Source: Methanolapillus africanus
Lineage (GTDB): Archaea > Halobacteriota > Methanosarcinia > Methanosarcinales > Methanosarcinaceae
Assembly: GCF_032714475.1 (NCBI RefSeq)
Contig: NZ_JAWDKD010000009.1
Coordinates: 21,945-85,944, forward strand
Reading direction: 5' to 3'
Length of the DNA stretch: 64,000 nt
A model generated the notes under the pieces. That model was not told the DNA's origin, did not search any database, and saw only the letters and a program-made list of their open reading frames with translations. A program made the position numbers and the translations under genes. Positions 1 through 8,778 of this stretch are shown here, piece after piece. The stretch's first letter is position 1. Each line of letters begins with the position of its first letter.

Positions 1-33
1 TGTGTGGCCGGTTACGGAGATTGTTTTCACCAT
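1..33 (-). CDS. 5' end of a gene cut by the window edge
   Basis: Only the first eleven codons are inside the window, reading M-V-K-T-I-S-V-T-G-H-T from the ATG at 33. Two signals make it a plausible real start: an AGGTG ribosome-binding sequence five to six bases before the ATG, and a TATA-like stretch (TTTATATT on the minus strand, about 50-62) at archaeal promoter distance. The product cannot be identified from this stub. Confidence 0.45.
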   Translation of the reverse strand, partial: MVKTISVTGHT

Positions 34-176
34 AAGAACACCTAAAATAAAATCAATATAAATCAATCAAAATGAAAAAATGAAAGTGAATGAATAAAAT
101 AAAATTAAAAATAAAAATTAAGGATTGAAGATTGAAATGAAAGGATCAATTGAAAGGATCAATCGGACAAATCAAA

Positions 177-515
177 TCAGAATTCGTCGACTTCAATCAC
201 TTTGAGCGGAACGTCGCGAAGCGCTTTTCCAATGACGGATTTGGCGATTCTAGACGCATGCTCTTCCGTTTCGGCTTCATAAACCTTCATTTGGAAAAGC
301 AAACCGACGATCGCGGTATCCGCAACCAGGTAAGCGCTCATGAAATCCTCGCCGCAGGCGGCGCAGCTCATGGTGCCGACTTCAACGTCGACGTAATCCA
401 ATTTCGGGTTTAAACGTTTTCCGGCTTCGGCAAGCGCAATTCCGATCGCGTCTTCGCCGGTGGCGACGTCTTTAACCAACCAGGCTCCCTCAAGAAAAAC
501 ATTATAATTCGGCAT
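177..515 (-). CDS. UPF0212 / DUF555 family protein
   Basis: A 112-residue conserved euryarchaeal protein of unknown function. The start MPNYNV, the run SEAGKRLN-like (here AEAGKRLNPKLDYVDVEVG) and the pair Cys-Ala-Ala-Cys near residue 51 match the UPF0212 family, whose paired cysteines suggest a metal site. A GGAG ribosome-binding site lies about ten bases before the ATG at 515. It is followed, in the same direction, by the start of the edge gene. Length is normal for the family. The family assignment is from memory of its pattern; no reaction is known. Confidence 0.85.
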   Translation of the reverse strand: MPNYNVFLEGAWLVKDVATGEDAIGIALAEAGKRLNPKLDYVDVEVGTMSCAACGEDFMSAYLVADTAIVGLLFQMKVYEAETEEHASRIAKSVIGKALRDVPLKVIEVDEF

Positions 516-639
516 AACTCAAAACTCCTTTTTTCATTTGAAATGTATGTTGTTTTTGAAATTGTTGATAATTTAACGAGTTGTAAACAATTAATGACAA
601 TTAAAGTAGATGATAATCAAAGTAAATAAGTATAAAATA

Positions 640-921
640 TTAAATTGTGAAAAGGACATCGTCGTCCACGTCAAAAACGCCCAGTTTGGCGCCGGCGTCC
701 AGCCAAGCGTGGCCGTAACTGAAAGAAGCCAACGCATTGACGTAATCGTTTTGGTCCATAAAATGCAGACCGTCCTTGTGATACGAATCGGCCATCGTTT
801 TAAAGTCCCGGGCGACGCTCATCATGTGGGACGATTCAATCGGCGACGGAACCGCTTTTAACAAAGCGGCGGCCAACAAACGCTCGTATCGAATTGTTTT
901 TTCATGAAGATCTGCCGGCAT
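640..921 (-). CDS. DUF357 domain protein
   Basis: A 93-residue acidic helical protein. The phrases MPADLHEKTIRYERLLAAAL at the start and ALASFSYGHAWLDAGAKLG near the C-terminus are typical of the archaeal DUF357 family, which forms a small helical bundle of unknown function. It lies between the UPF0212 gene and dphB on the same strand, separated from each by 120-200 bases, so it probably has its own promoter. It is full length and nothing in it is unusual. Confidence 0.85.
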   Translation of the reverse strand: MPADLHEKTIRYERLLAAALLKAVPSPIESSHMMSVARDFKTMADSYHKDGLHFMDQNDYVNALASFSYGHAWLDAGAKLGVFDVDDDVLFTI

Positions 922-1121
922 AATATCCCTTTTTTCCGTTCCGATTTCGGATTTTCTTAGAATAGAAGTTGCTTCTTTAAATTTGTTTCTTATTCCAAAC
1001 CCATACTGTCTTCAATATTTTATCACTATGATTCAATTTTTAAAATAATAAGAACAATAAAATGAACAATAAAATGAACCGATTCCAATATTCCTCTTAC
1101 ATTTCTCAGTTTCTTTCTTCT

Positions 1122-1919
1122 TCATTCTTCTTTCAAAATACAATCCGGCGCGCCGGCCAATTTCACAAGCGCCTCCGCTTCCAAAAAGTGCAGTTCTCCC
1201 GGAATCACTAAAATTTGGAGCGGACCGCCGAGATCAAAATTGCCGCAATTGCCGGCAAAATCCGCTTTCACACACACGTCGTCCGATCCGGCTCTTGCGA
1301 TTCCGACGGCGATTTGGTTTTCCATAACGCCCTCGTTGCGTTTGTGTTCAACTTCCATGAGCAGTTTCAGCGCTTCGGAAACTTTCATGTAGCCGTGATC
1401 CGGATTGATGTCTAAAAAAACAAGCGTGTGAAGACCGTTTTCTTTATTCTTTTGAATTGTGTCGTACGGCGTTTCCGTTACCACACGGTTTCCGCGGGCG
1501 CTTATGTACGGAAAAGGAATGCTGACCGATTTTCCGAAACGGTAATTTTGAAGGCCGGAAAGGCCGTAAACCGCCGAAATGATGGACGCGCCGTGAATGA
1601 GCTTGGTTTCAATGCCCAAATCGTGCGCCCGAATGCGCAGATCCACGTGCGTCGTCGACGCCATTGTGTCGCCGCCGGTCAAAAAAACAACATTTTTGTC
1701 CTTGGCAGCCATCATCCAATCCGGATTTTGTTCGACGTCTTCCCGCAAAAGAATATGAACCGGCTTTTTGTAAAGCGCTTCTAATTTTTCAATCGTCGTC
1801 CCCATCAAGCGGGACGTGTAAAATTCGGCGTAAACCAAATCCGCCGCCGAAACGGCGTCTAATCCTTTTAAAGAAATATCATTTTCATCAAAAAGACCCA
1901 AACCAATGAATGTCAACAT
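1122..1919 (-). CDS. dphB: Diphthine synthase
   Basis: A 265-residue SAM-dependent methyltransferase that trimethylates the modified histidine of elongation factor 2 on the way to diphthamide. The N-terminus MLTFIGLGLFDENDISLKGL, the segment VVFLTGGDTMASTTHVDLR around residue 75-95 and the C-terminal ARAGSDD region are those of the tetrapyrrole-methylase fold family member DphB (Dph5). Length is usual for the archaeal enzyme. GGAG lies upstream of the ATG at 1919. It is transcribed away from perR across a long AT-rich spacer. Confidence 0.95.
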   Translation of the reverse strand: MLTFIGLGLFDENDISLKGLDAVSAADLVYAEFYTSRLMGTTIEKLEALYKKPVHILLREDVEQNPDWMMAAKDKNVVFLTGGDTMASTTHVDLRIRAHDLGIETKLIHGASIISAVYGLSGLQNYRFGKSVSIPFPYISARGNRVVTETPYDTIQKNKENGLHTLVFLDINPDHGYMKVSEALKLLMEVEHKRNEGVMENQIAVGIARAGSDDVCVKADFAGNCGNFDLGGPLQILVIPGELHFLEAEALVKLAGAPDCILKEE

Positions 1920-2591
1920 AACACTCCATGCGGCCAGAATATATTTAAAAATTCCCGAACGGCAAGAAACCGGTCAAATACCGGAAAATGACCGATAAAG
2001 CTATGATTTAACGCATATGGACAATGAGTTAAATAACAAATAAAAAAATAATATATTTGAATTTTTTAAATATTTTTTTAGAAATATAATTATAGAAATA
2101 GCAAAACTTTTTAAAAATCGTAAACAAATAAGTTATTTTTTGAATAATGTAAAGAATAACTTGAATTAAAACAAAGGGCAGTCGATGTCAATATAGACAA
2201 TTAACGATAAATAGGAATTATTTCCAATTAAAAATAATTACTTAAAAAAATTAAAATGACTAAGATTAAATAGGAGGAACTCTTAATAAGAGTTGTTATT
2301 ACTAGCATAAAATTTGTAGTAATAATTTGCACTTGAAAAGTGCAAACTGCCATGTGTTCAATAAAACAGCATATATAGCGATATATAAGCAAAAAAAAAT
2401 TAAAACCACATACAGCATCCACTATATAAAAACGGCATTCATGAACAGTTTTTTGAAAAAATAAAATTTTTAAAAATAAATTAAAAATAACTTTTAAAAA
2501 AGTAAAATTTCGAAAAACAAAAAAACAAAAACGAATTTCATAAAAACGACATAAAAACATAACTTAATTTTTGGTTTTTCAAGGTTTTATC
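1920..2591. other. AT-rich intergenic region with short perfect hairpins
   Basis: This 670-base spacer divides divergent dphB and perR. It is strongly A/T-rich. An open frame of 110 codons on the minus strand is phenylalanine- and isoleucine-rich and looks like chance. It holds two perfect hairpins: 2278-2294 (7-bp arms, AACTCTT) and 2327-2345 (8-bp arms, TTGCACTT). A weaker TATAT palindrome sits near 2370-2387. TATAATTATA near 2093-2102 resembles half of a PerR-type operator, but it is nearer dphB than perR. Confidence 0.5.
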
Positions 2592-3023
2592 ATGATCAAA
2601 AGAAACACAGTCCAAAAGATGAAAATATTGGAGTACCTCAGCAGTACGAAATCACATCCGACGGCCGAAACTGTTTACGCGGAAGTTTCCAAGGAAATCC
2701 CGACCATCAGTTTATCCACCGTCTACCGTAATTTGAATATGATGGCAGACAACAGTGAAATTTTAAAATTCGAAGTCGGAAACGAAGCGCACTACGACGC
2801 TGACACCAGTTTCCACCACCACGCCTATTGCCGGATGTGCAAAACCGTGTTCGATATATTCGATATGGACATCTCTAATTACATTACTGACAACGTGGTT
2901 GTCCCGAATTTCGAAATTGAATCCGCCAACTTAATCTTCCAAGGCCGATGCACCCACTGCACCCCAAAAATCTCAATGGATGATATGGTGTGTTCCGCAG
3001 CCGGCGTTGACGAAGCCAACTAA
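2592..3023 (+). CDS. Fur/PerR-family metal-dependent repressor
   Basis: A 143-residue winged-helix regulator. The N-terminal part (residues about 5-75) has the Fur pattern HPTAETVYAEV and STVYRNLNMM. The middle has the metal-sensing histidine cluster FHHHAYC, and two Cys-x-x-Cys pairs (CRMC and CTHC) would hold structural zinc. I chose ATG 2592 because family proteins begin just before this helix; a GTG-type extension to 2571 is possible but unsupported. It lies upstream of and codirectional with rubrerythrin, so a role as peroxide-responsive repressor of that gene is likely but inferred. Confidence 0.9.
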   Translation: MIKRNTVQKMKILEYLSSTKSHPTAETVYAEVSKEIPTISLSTVYRNLNMMADNSEILKFEVGNEAHYDADTSFHHHAYCRMCKTVFDIFDMDISNYITDNVVVPNFEIESANLIFQGRCTHCTPKISMDDMVCSAAGVDEAN

Positions 3024-3043
3024 ACAGGCACATCCCAATCCAT

Positions 3044-3151
3044 CAACTTAAGAAACAAAACTGATCCATGCATAGCGGCCAACGGTCCATCCCCAGTTTC
3101 ATTTCTCAAAGTCAACGACGATTGACTTTAAACTCGACGTTTCTTAAGTTG
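3044..3151 (+). promoter_or_regulatory. Structured region between perR and rubrerythrin
   Basis: A perfect 13-bp inverted repeat, CAACTTAAGAAAC at 3044-3056 and its complement at 3139-3151, closes an 82-base loop. Inside is a second perfect hairpin with 8-bp arms, AAAGTCAA at 3108-3115 and TTGACTTT at 3122-3129. It starts 21 bases after the perR stop. It may be a terminator, a small RNA or an operator region for the downstream peroxide-defence gene; the sequence alone does not decide. Confidence 0.5.
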
Positions 3152-3276
3152 AAGAAAGGCGCCATCCATTCATATTAATGTCGTGCCGTGCGCGGCGCGA
3201 TTGATCAGAACACTTTTCGCACAAACGGATAGTGCTCGGCAAATTATCGTTAAAAACATAGAGAGGGATATAAACT

Positions 3277-3795
3277 ATGTCCAAGACAGAAGAAAATTTA
3301 AAAGCAGCATTTGCCGGCGAAAGCCAAGCCCGAAACAAATATGACTATTATGCCAAGGTTGCGCGGGAAGAAGGCTACCACTATGTGGCCAAAATCTTTG
3401 AAGAAACTGCATTAAACGAAATGCAGCATGCCAAAGACGAATTCAAAAAATTAAACGGCATCGGAAACACCAAAGAAAACTTACAAGCGGCGATTGACGG
3501 CGAACAATACGAAACCTGCTCCATGTACCCGGAATTTGCAGAAACCGCCGACGCCGAAGGATTCAAAGACGTGGCCCGGCTCTTCCGCCAAATCGGAAAA
3601 GTCGAAGCGCACCACAGAGACCGCTACCAGCTCCTTTTGGACCGCTTGAACGCCGGCACCCTTTACAGCCGCGACGAGCCGATCACCTGGAAATGTTTGA
3701 AGTGCGGCTATGTCCATGTCGGCAAACAACCGCCGGCAAACTGCCCGTCCTGCGGACACGAAGCCAATTACTTTGAACCGAGCGATATTTTCTAA
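3277..3795 (+). CDS. rbr: Rubrerythrin
   Basis: A 172-residue peroxide-scavenging protein. Residues 1-135 are the ferritin-like di-iron domain, with the glutamates and histidines of the family in EETALNEMQHAKDE and ARLFRQIGKVEAHHRDRY. Residues 138-172 are a rubredoxin-like domain with paired cysteines CLKCGY and CPSCGH that bind one iron. It passes electrons to hydrogen peroxide in the cytoplasm and protects a strict anaerobe. A GAGAGGG ribosome-binding site precedes the ATG. A perfect 11-bp hairpin follows the stop. Confidence 0.96.
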   Translation: MSKTEENLKAAFAGESQARNKYDYYAKVAREEGYHYVAKIFEETALNEMQHAKDEFKKLNGIGNTKENLQAAIDGEQYETCSMYPEFAETADAEGFKDVARLFRQIGKVEAHHRDRYQLLLDRLNAGTLYSRDEPITWKCLKCGYVHVGKQPPANCPSCGHEANYFEPSDIF

Positions 3796-3803
3796 TTCAA
3801 ATC

Positions 3804-3836
3804 AAAACAGGAAATTTCCTGTTTTCTTTTCTCTTT
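3804..3836 (+). terminator. Terminator of rubrerythrin
   Basis: The 22-base perfect palindrome AAAACAGGAAA/TTTCCTGTTTT at 3804-3825 begins eight bases after the rubrerythrin stop and runs into a T-rich tail. Confidence 0.7.
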
Positions 3837-4011
3837 TATTGACTTCAAACCGGACGGAAGCAGACATGCTCGAATTTGAAAAAATAGGGATGACTTTTGA
3901 GCAATCTTTAAAAAAAGAATGCCATAACGCGCGCGTCGGCGCCGCCTGCAAAAAAACAGAAAGAACAGAAAACGGAAAGAAGAATAAAATCAAATAAAAT
4001 TGAAAATAAAA

Positions 4012-4815
4012 TCAGTCGACCAGATTGCTCCAATCGTTTTTCCCGGGAACATATTTAATTAAAACGGGATGGGTTTCATCCATCGCGTCGTCGTAATCGC
4101 TTTCATAAATCACAACGCCTTCTTCTTCGACCACAGTTAAGCCGGAAGGTGGTTCTGTGCCGCCGCCGGTCAAATCGGGTATATTTTCGCCGTTTTTGGA
4201 CAGATAAGATCTGAATTTCAAAAATTCATCTTCGTAAAGCGCGTGAACGATTTCTTTGACGCAGTCGGCTGTTTCGCTTAATTTCAGAGAAGAGTTGTCA
4301 ATTTCATAAACACGGCGGCAGTAATCGTAGCAGTCGCATAAAACGACGTCGATCGCTTCTGACATGACGTTTTCATGAACTTTCCTTTCGGAATAGCCGC
4401 GGGCGTCGAGACGTTCTTTGAGAACGGTCGGATGAGACCGTAAAACGACCGCTAAATCACATAAGCAGTGCGCCATGTGGCTTTCGATAATCAGCATCGG
4501 CAGATTTTTCGGATCCCGGGTGAATTGAAGAAACGCTTCGTCGGAAAAATTGTGTTCTTTGATTTTTCTCTCAAAGCCGCCCCGAATTTTATTCTGGAAC
4601 GAAAGAACAGCCTCTTCCAAAGCGTCCATATCCACAATATTGCAATCCCGCTCAACATCTCTTTCAACCGAAATATTGCATTCGGCGATGAACTCCGTTA
4701 AGTGAAGGACCGAATAACCGTCCTTTTCAAGGAGTTTTGACACTTGCGTTTTTCCCGTACCGGGCGTCCCGGTCAGCGCAACGGTCAGAAATGGCGGAAA
4801 AGAATGAATACACAT
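4012..4815 (-). CDS. Fap7/AK6-like NMP kinase with acidic insertion
   Basis: A P-loop nucleoside monophosphate kinase of the archaeal AK6/Fap7 group, which in eukaryotes and archaea also acts in small-subunit ribosome maturation. The Walker A is GTPGTGKT at about residues 16-23, and LRSHPTVLKERLDARGY is the lid region. ATG 4815 was chosen because family members start only about ten residues before the P-loop. At 267 residues it is longer than the usual roughly 180. The extra length is a low-complexity acidic stretch rich in Gly, Pro, Glu and Asp before the closing PGKNDWSNLVD, a tail the family normally has. Confidence 0.85.
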   Translation of the reverse strand: MCIHSFPPFLTVALTGTPGTGKTQVSKLLEKDGYSVLHLTEFIAECNISVERDVERDCNIVDMDALEEAVLSFQNKIRGGFERKIKEHNFSDEAFLQFTRDPKNLPMLIIESHMAHCLCDLAVVLRSHPTVLKERLDARGYSERKVHENVMSEAIDVVLCDCYDYCRRVYEIDNSSLKLSETADCVKEIVHALYEDEFLKFRSYLSKNGENIPDLTGGGTEPPSGLTVVEEEGVVIYESDYDDAMDETHPVLIKYVPGKNDWSNLVD

Positions 4816-5067
4816 GATGAGCCTCAATAAAGCAATGGCGGGACGTGAAAACACATACCGTCAATTGCCTGTCAATGATGATTGAAATTGATTTTTATTG
4901 ATAAGATAAAAGTTTTACGTGTTACACAAAAATATTATATGTAGTTTTTCATCCAAATTATTATAATAATTTTAAAATATAATCCGGACAATACCTTATA
5001 ATTGCCCGGTTGACATTCATGATCGTTTATTTTGACGGTCCTTCAAAACGGTGTATTGCAGCTGCAA

Positions 5068-7956
5068 TCAGTTAAACGACCGCGCTTTGTTGGTGTGAAT
5101 TTCATAGGCGCGAACAGCATTCGGCGCGCCGATGAGCAGTTTTTTAATCCGGTTAAAGACGCTGGGCGATTTTTCCGGGTCGATCACTTCGGCAATTTCA
5201 TCCAAAGCCGCCACCAGCGGCACATGATATTTCGTTTCCATTTTATCGATGGCAGAGAATGCATTCAAAAGACCGACCGTGCTGTATTCGTTGATGGCGG
5301 CCAGCCGGATGATGGTTTCTTTGAGGAATTCCAAGCCTTCTTCCGTTTGAAGTGAATATTTACGGTTGCGTGCAAATGTGCCGTAAAGAGCGCGCTGATC
5401 GTTGGCCTGCTCAATCCGGAACGTCGGATCTTTTTCAATCAAACGAATCATGTCCAGACAATCCGGCGCGTCGGTGCCGGCCACGGTCGCCAAAAATGTT
5501 TCCCAGGCCACCAAGTCTTTTTTGCATTCTTCCATGTAAATGAAGGTGAGATCTTTCTTTTCCGGCGCCGAGCTGTTGAGCCAAGCTGAAAACGCCGCCA
5601 AACGGTCGGTCGCATTGGTGGCGGTCAAAAACTGCCGCTTGATGTGGCCGTGAATTTCGGGCGTGTCCAGCGTCGCCAACAACCGGAGCGCATTGTTTTT
5701 GACTTGCCGGCGTTTAATTTGAGTGCTTTTGAGGCGCAGCGACCCGCGGACGGAATACAATTTTTCGTCGTCGGGATCCGGCTGGTCGAAATATTCTTCG
5801 TAAATGATTTTAAGAGAAATCTCATGGCGCTTGGCGATTTCTTTTTGGATTTTGCGGCGGACGGCAAAGAGTTTGTCGTATTGGTGCGCAAATTCTTCGT
5901 TGTCGGTCGACTCGAAAATTGTCAAGAAGAGACTGCCGGTTTTATCCAAAAGCGCGTGGTCGCACAGGAGTTCGTGGTAAAGGTCGGCGTATTCGGATGA
6001 CGGAGATGCGTCCGGATTTTTGAGAAGGCGTTCTTTTTCGCGGTCGGTGAGCGTGTAAAACGCCAAAAACCGGCTGACGATGTCTTTGTCTTTTCGGACC
6101 TGAATCATCAATTCCTTGGCGTCGGCCTGCGTCACGATTTTGCCGTAGAAGGAGCCGCCGCGGTTTAAGGAAACGAATGCCGGATCTTCCACAGAAAGAA
6201 CGATTTCTTCCTCTTCGTTTTGGACAAAGTAAGTCTCTTCATGAATGATTTTTCCTTTCCGGTCGGAAAGCGCATAGGAGAACGGGAAGATCCACGGGCG
6301 TTTGGAAAACGGCAGCGCTTGTTTGAGCGTCATTTTAAACGTTTTCGTTTTGGCGTCGTACGTTTTGGTGACGAATAAAGTCGGATAGCCGGTTTGGTGC
6401 AGCCAGACGTTGGCCATTTTGGAGAGGTCGGTGCCGGAAACGAATTCCATTTCGTGAATCCAGTCAAACGTGCGTGCGTTTTTGTGGCTGAATTTTTTAT
6501 GGTAGGCGTCAAGCCCTCTGGCAAAAACGTCTTTTCCGATGAGAGTTTCGACCATCCGGACAAATTCGGGCGCTTTGACGTAGGTCACGGAGGTGATCAA
6601 ATCGTTCGGATCGTTGAATCCGTCCGGCAGAATCGGCATGGAGGCTGCGCCCGAGTCGAGCGCGAATGTGCCGGAGACCGGCGCGTAAAGGTCGAGAATC
6701 GTTTGAAGGCGGGTGTAATCGTCGCCGAAGAAATAAGCATGGAATGCGTTTTCGATGTGAACCGTCACGGCTTCGTTGAGCCAAATTTCAAACGGACTGT
6801 TGCCGGTCACTTCCGAACCGTTGATGTTGTGGTAATATTCATGCGCCTTGACGTCGGCCATGTATTCAAAAGCGCCGTCGGTCATGTTTTTAGACGGCAT
6901 GATGCGGTTGGTGGTAATCGTGGTGTTGCCGACGTTTTCCATGCCGCCGAAGTCGGAATTTTGCATGCCGATTTCACGGTAAACGGTGCCGGTGTATTTG
7001 TAACCGAACGTCAAATCCTTAGACAGCGCCGCGATTTTGTCCCGGACGGCGATGAGGTTGTTCATGGTTTTGTTGACGTTGTCGGGCAGCACGTTTGCGG
7101 AATTGAGGTTGTGTTTGAGCTGGTCGCGCAGTTTGGTCAGCTCAAAGATTTGCCGCTTCTCTTCCAGGTCTTTTTGGCTTTCGGGACCGGTAAACAGGTA
7201 AATCCACATGACGGAATCATGCAGGACGTCCAGAGATTGGGCCGCTGCATTTTTATCGGCGCCGGGCGGCACCAAAAGTTCCAAATCGATGCAGGACTCG
7301 TCGGGATATTCAAATTCCCGGTGGTGGGTGTCGTAGGTGCCGACGCCGAGGAAAAAGAGGTAAGGTGCCATCGGCGTTTTCATGTTTTCGTAAACGATTT
7401 CATCGCGGGGACCCGCCGGCGTTTGAACGGTTTGCCGGGGAACGGCGATGTCGCCGTTTGTAATCATGTTGGTGTAGCGCGAATCGGCGCGAATTGTGGT
7501 CCGGTAGGTGCACTTGGCGGTCATGTCGTCAAAGCAGGGAACGATGCGCTGAAAGCCCCATTGCTGGCACTGAGTGATTTGCTGCGGCGGCGCGCCGGCA
7601 GGCGTTTCGTCATAATAAAGGCCTTCAAGAATGTTTTTGGTCGGCCGGCAGATGGTTTTGGTTTCAATCGTCAGTTCGGTGTGCCGGGGAACCTGGGCAT
7701 CAAAAATAATGTCCAGCATCGCGTCTTTTTGCCGGTAGTTATATGTCATGGAATTTTCCGGACAGCTGACGGATAAGATTTCCAGGTCGCGGCAATTGAG
7801 TGAGAGTTGAGAGACGGGATCGATCGTTTTTAAAAACATTTTTGAGGAAACGACGGTGCGGTCGTCATAAACGTCAAAGTCGAGGTCCATGTGAATGACG
7901 CGGACATCTAATTTTCCGAAATCTTCGGGATAATAACGGTAAAGTCTTTCTTTCAT
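5068..7956 (-). CDS. M1-family aminopeptidase (aminopeptidase N type)
   Basis: A 962-residue zinc metallopeptidase that removes N-terminal residues from peptides. The exopeptidase motif GGMEN is followed by the zinc site HEYYH-x18-E (HEYYHNING...IWLNEA, about residues 370-395), so all three zinc ligands are present. A tyrosine-containing segment after it and a long helical C-terminal half (about residues 600-960) agree with the bacterial PepN architecture rather than the shorter archaeal tricorn-interacting factors. No signal peptide is seen, so it is cytoplasmic. Acquisition from bacteria is possible but not shown here. Confidence 0.93.
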   Translation of the reverse strand: MKERLYRYYPEDFGKLDVRVIHMDLDFDVYDDRTVVSSKMFLKTIDPVSQLSLNCRDLEILSVSCPENSMTYNYRQKDAMLDIIFDAQVPRHTELTIETKTICRPTKNILEGLYYDETPAGAPPQQITQCQQWGFQRIVPCFDDMTAKCTYRTTIRADSRYTNMITNGDIAVPRQTVQTPAGPRDEIVYENMKTPMAPYLFFLGVGTYDTHHREFEYPDESCIDLELLVPPGADKNAAAQSLDVLHDSVMWIYLFTGPESQKDLEEKRQIFELTKLRDQLKHNLNSANVLPDNVNKTMNNLIAVRDKIAALSKDLTFGYKYTGTVYREIGMQNSDFGGMENVGNTTITTNRIMPSKNMTDGAFEYMADVKAHEYYHNINGSEVTGNSPFEIWLNEAVTVHIENAFHAYFFGDDYTRLQTILDLYAPVSGTFALDSGAASMPILPDGFNDPNDLITSVTYVKAPEFVRMVETLIGKDVFARGLDAYHKKFSHKNARTFDWIHEMEFVSGTDLSKMANVWLHQTGYPTLFVTKTYDAKTKTFKMTLKQALPFSKRPWIFPFSYALSDRKGKIIHEETYFVQNEEEEIVLSVEDPAFVSLNRGGSFYGKIVTQADAKELMIQVRKDKDIVSRFLAFYTLTDREKERLLKNPDASPSSEYADLYHELLCDHALLDKTGSLFLTIFESTDNEEFAHQYDKLFAVRRKIQKEIAKRHEISLKIIYEEYFDQPDPDDEKLYSVRGSLRLKSTQIKRRQVKNNALRLLATLDTPEIHGHIKRQFLTATNATDRLAAFSAWLNSSAPEKKDLTFIYMEECKKDLVAWETFLATVAGTDAPDCLDMIRLIEKDPTFRIEQANDQRALYGTFARNRKYSLQTEEGLEFLKETIIRLAAINEYSTVGLLNAFSAIDKMETKYHVPLVAALDEIAEVIDPEKSPSVFNRIKKLLIGAPNAVRAYEIHTNKARSFN

Positions 7957-8019
7957 AGACTATGAAAATGAATTCAAGGTAATTAATGTTTTTTAGAAAA
8001 TCGAACACAAAGATTTCTT

Positions 8020-8725
8020 TTTTTGGCGGGCGGCATGCGCGCGCGTTATGTCGTTGGCTTTATTCCAGACGTTTTTTCAAAAACCGAAGGGTATTTTTTG
8101 AAGATGTCAAGCAAACCAGCCCGTAAATTCTGACGCAAAAATTCCGTCGCTTCGCTAGGAATTTTTCAAGGGCGGCGGGAGTCTGAATCTATTGAGTTCG
8201 CTTCGCGAACGGCTCCTTTGGTCGCTAAAAGTTTGATTTTTATTGTTCCAACTCTCAAGCAAACCAGCCCGTAAAATCAGATGCGAAGCATCTGTATTTT
8301 ACGGATACCGCGAACAGATACAAATTTAGCTGTGAACAATAAGATGCAAATTGGATCAAGAAACATCTGTATTGTTAGAAACAGTAGATACAAATCGGAT
8401 TAGGAAAGACCTGTATTGTTAGAAACAGTCGGTACAGATCGGATTAAGAAAGACCTGTATTGTTAGAAACAGAAGATGCAAAATGCAACTTTAAAACAGT
8501 CACCTGTAGGTGCAAACTGAAATCTAAAAACAGTCACCCGTAGGTGCAATCTGAAATTTAAAAACAGTTACTGCAGATGCAAACTGAAATCTGAAAACAA
8601 TGAACAGTAAGTGCAATCTGTAAATATACAAACCTTTGCGGCAATATAAACTGTAAATCACTGCATCTTATAGATCGAATTCCGCAAAATACAGACGCAA
8701 AGCGTCTGATTTTGCGGGTTTGTTT
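8020..8725 (+). repeat. Composite repeat R1, copy a (fullest copy)
   Basis: No gene is seen between 7957 and 8778. Reading plus, the parts are: GC-rich module ending CGCGCGCGTTA (8038-8048); the 23-bp motif at 8095-8117; an R2 hairpin insert (8128-8254); a palindrome at about 8269-8306 followed by GGATACCGC; about three 44-bp units with core CTGTATTGTTAGAAACAG (8340-8480); about four units with core CTGTAGGTGCAAACTGAAAT (8480-8620); and a closing palindrome with GACGC/GCGTC at 8682-8718. The two end palindromes face each other. Confidence 0.75.
8128..8254 (+). mobile_element. R2 double-hairpin insert, copy a
   Basis: The core at about 8135-8226 has two hairpins: AAAAATTCC with GGAATTTTT around a GC-rich loop, and GTTCGC-TTC-GCGAAC. 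The insert lies between two copies of a 21-bp host sequence, TCAAGCAAACCAGCCCGTAA plus A, at 8107-8127 and 8255-8275. No protein is encoded. A non-autonomous mobile element is my inference from the flanking duplications here and at the three other copies. Confidence 0.6.
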
Positions 8726-8778
8726 TTTTGGGAAGTTGGAACAAACGAAACCATACTTTAAATTTAAAAACGCTGACG

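Noticed and set aside
2093..2102. PerR operator TATAATTATA
   Set aside because: It is only part of the known box, in an AT-rich background, and about 490 bases from perR.
2228..2560. 110-codon open frame on the minus strand, rich in Phe and Ile
   Set aside because: It lies in AT-rich intergenic DNA, has no ribosome-binding site, and its composition is that of random AT-rich sequence.
3710..3997. Open frame overlapping the rubrerythrin end and the spacer
   Set aside because: It is out of frame with the rubredoxin domain and crosses a terminator and a repeat module.
6394..7776. 460-codon open frame opposite the aminopeptidase gene
   Set aside because: It is the antisense of a well-supported M1 peptidase gene; long antisense frames are common here because of codon bias.
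8340..8620. Possible CRISPR array
   Set aside because: Units of 33-45 bp follow each other without unique spacers, drift along the array, and no cas gene is in the window.
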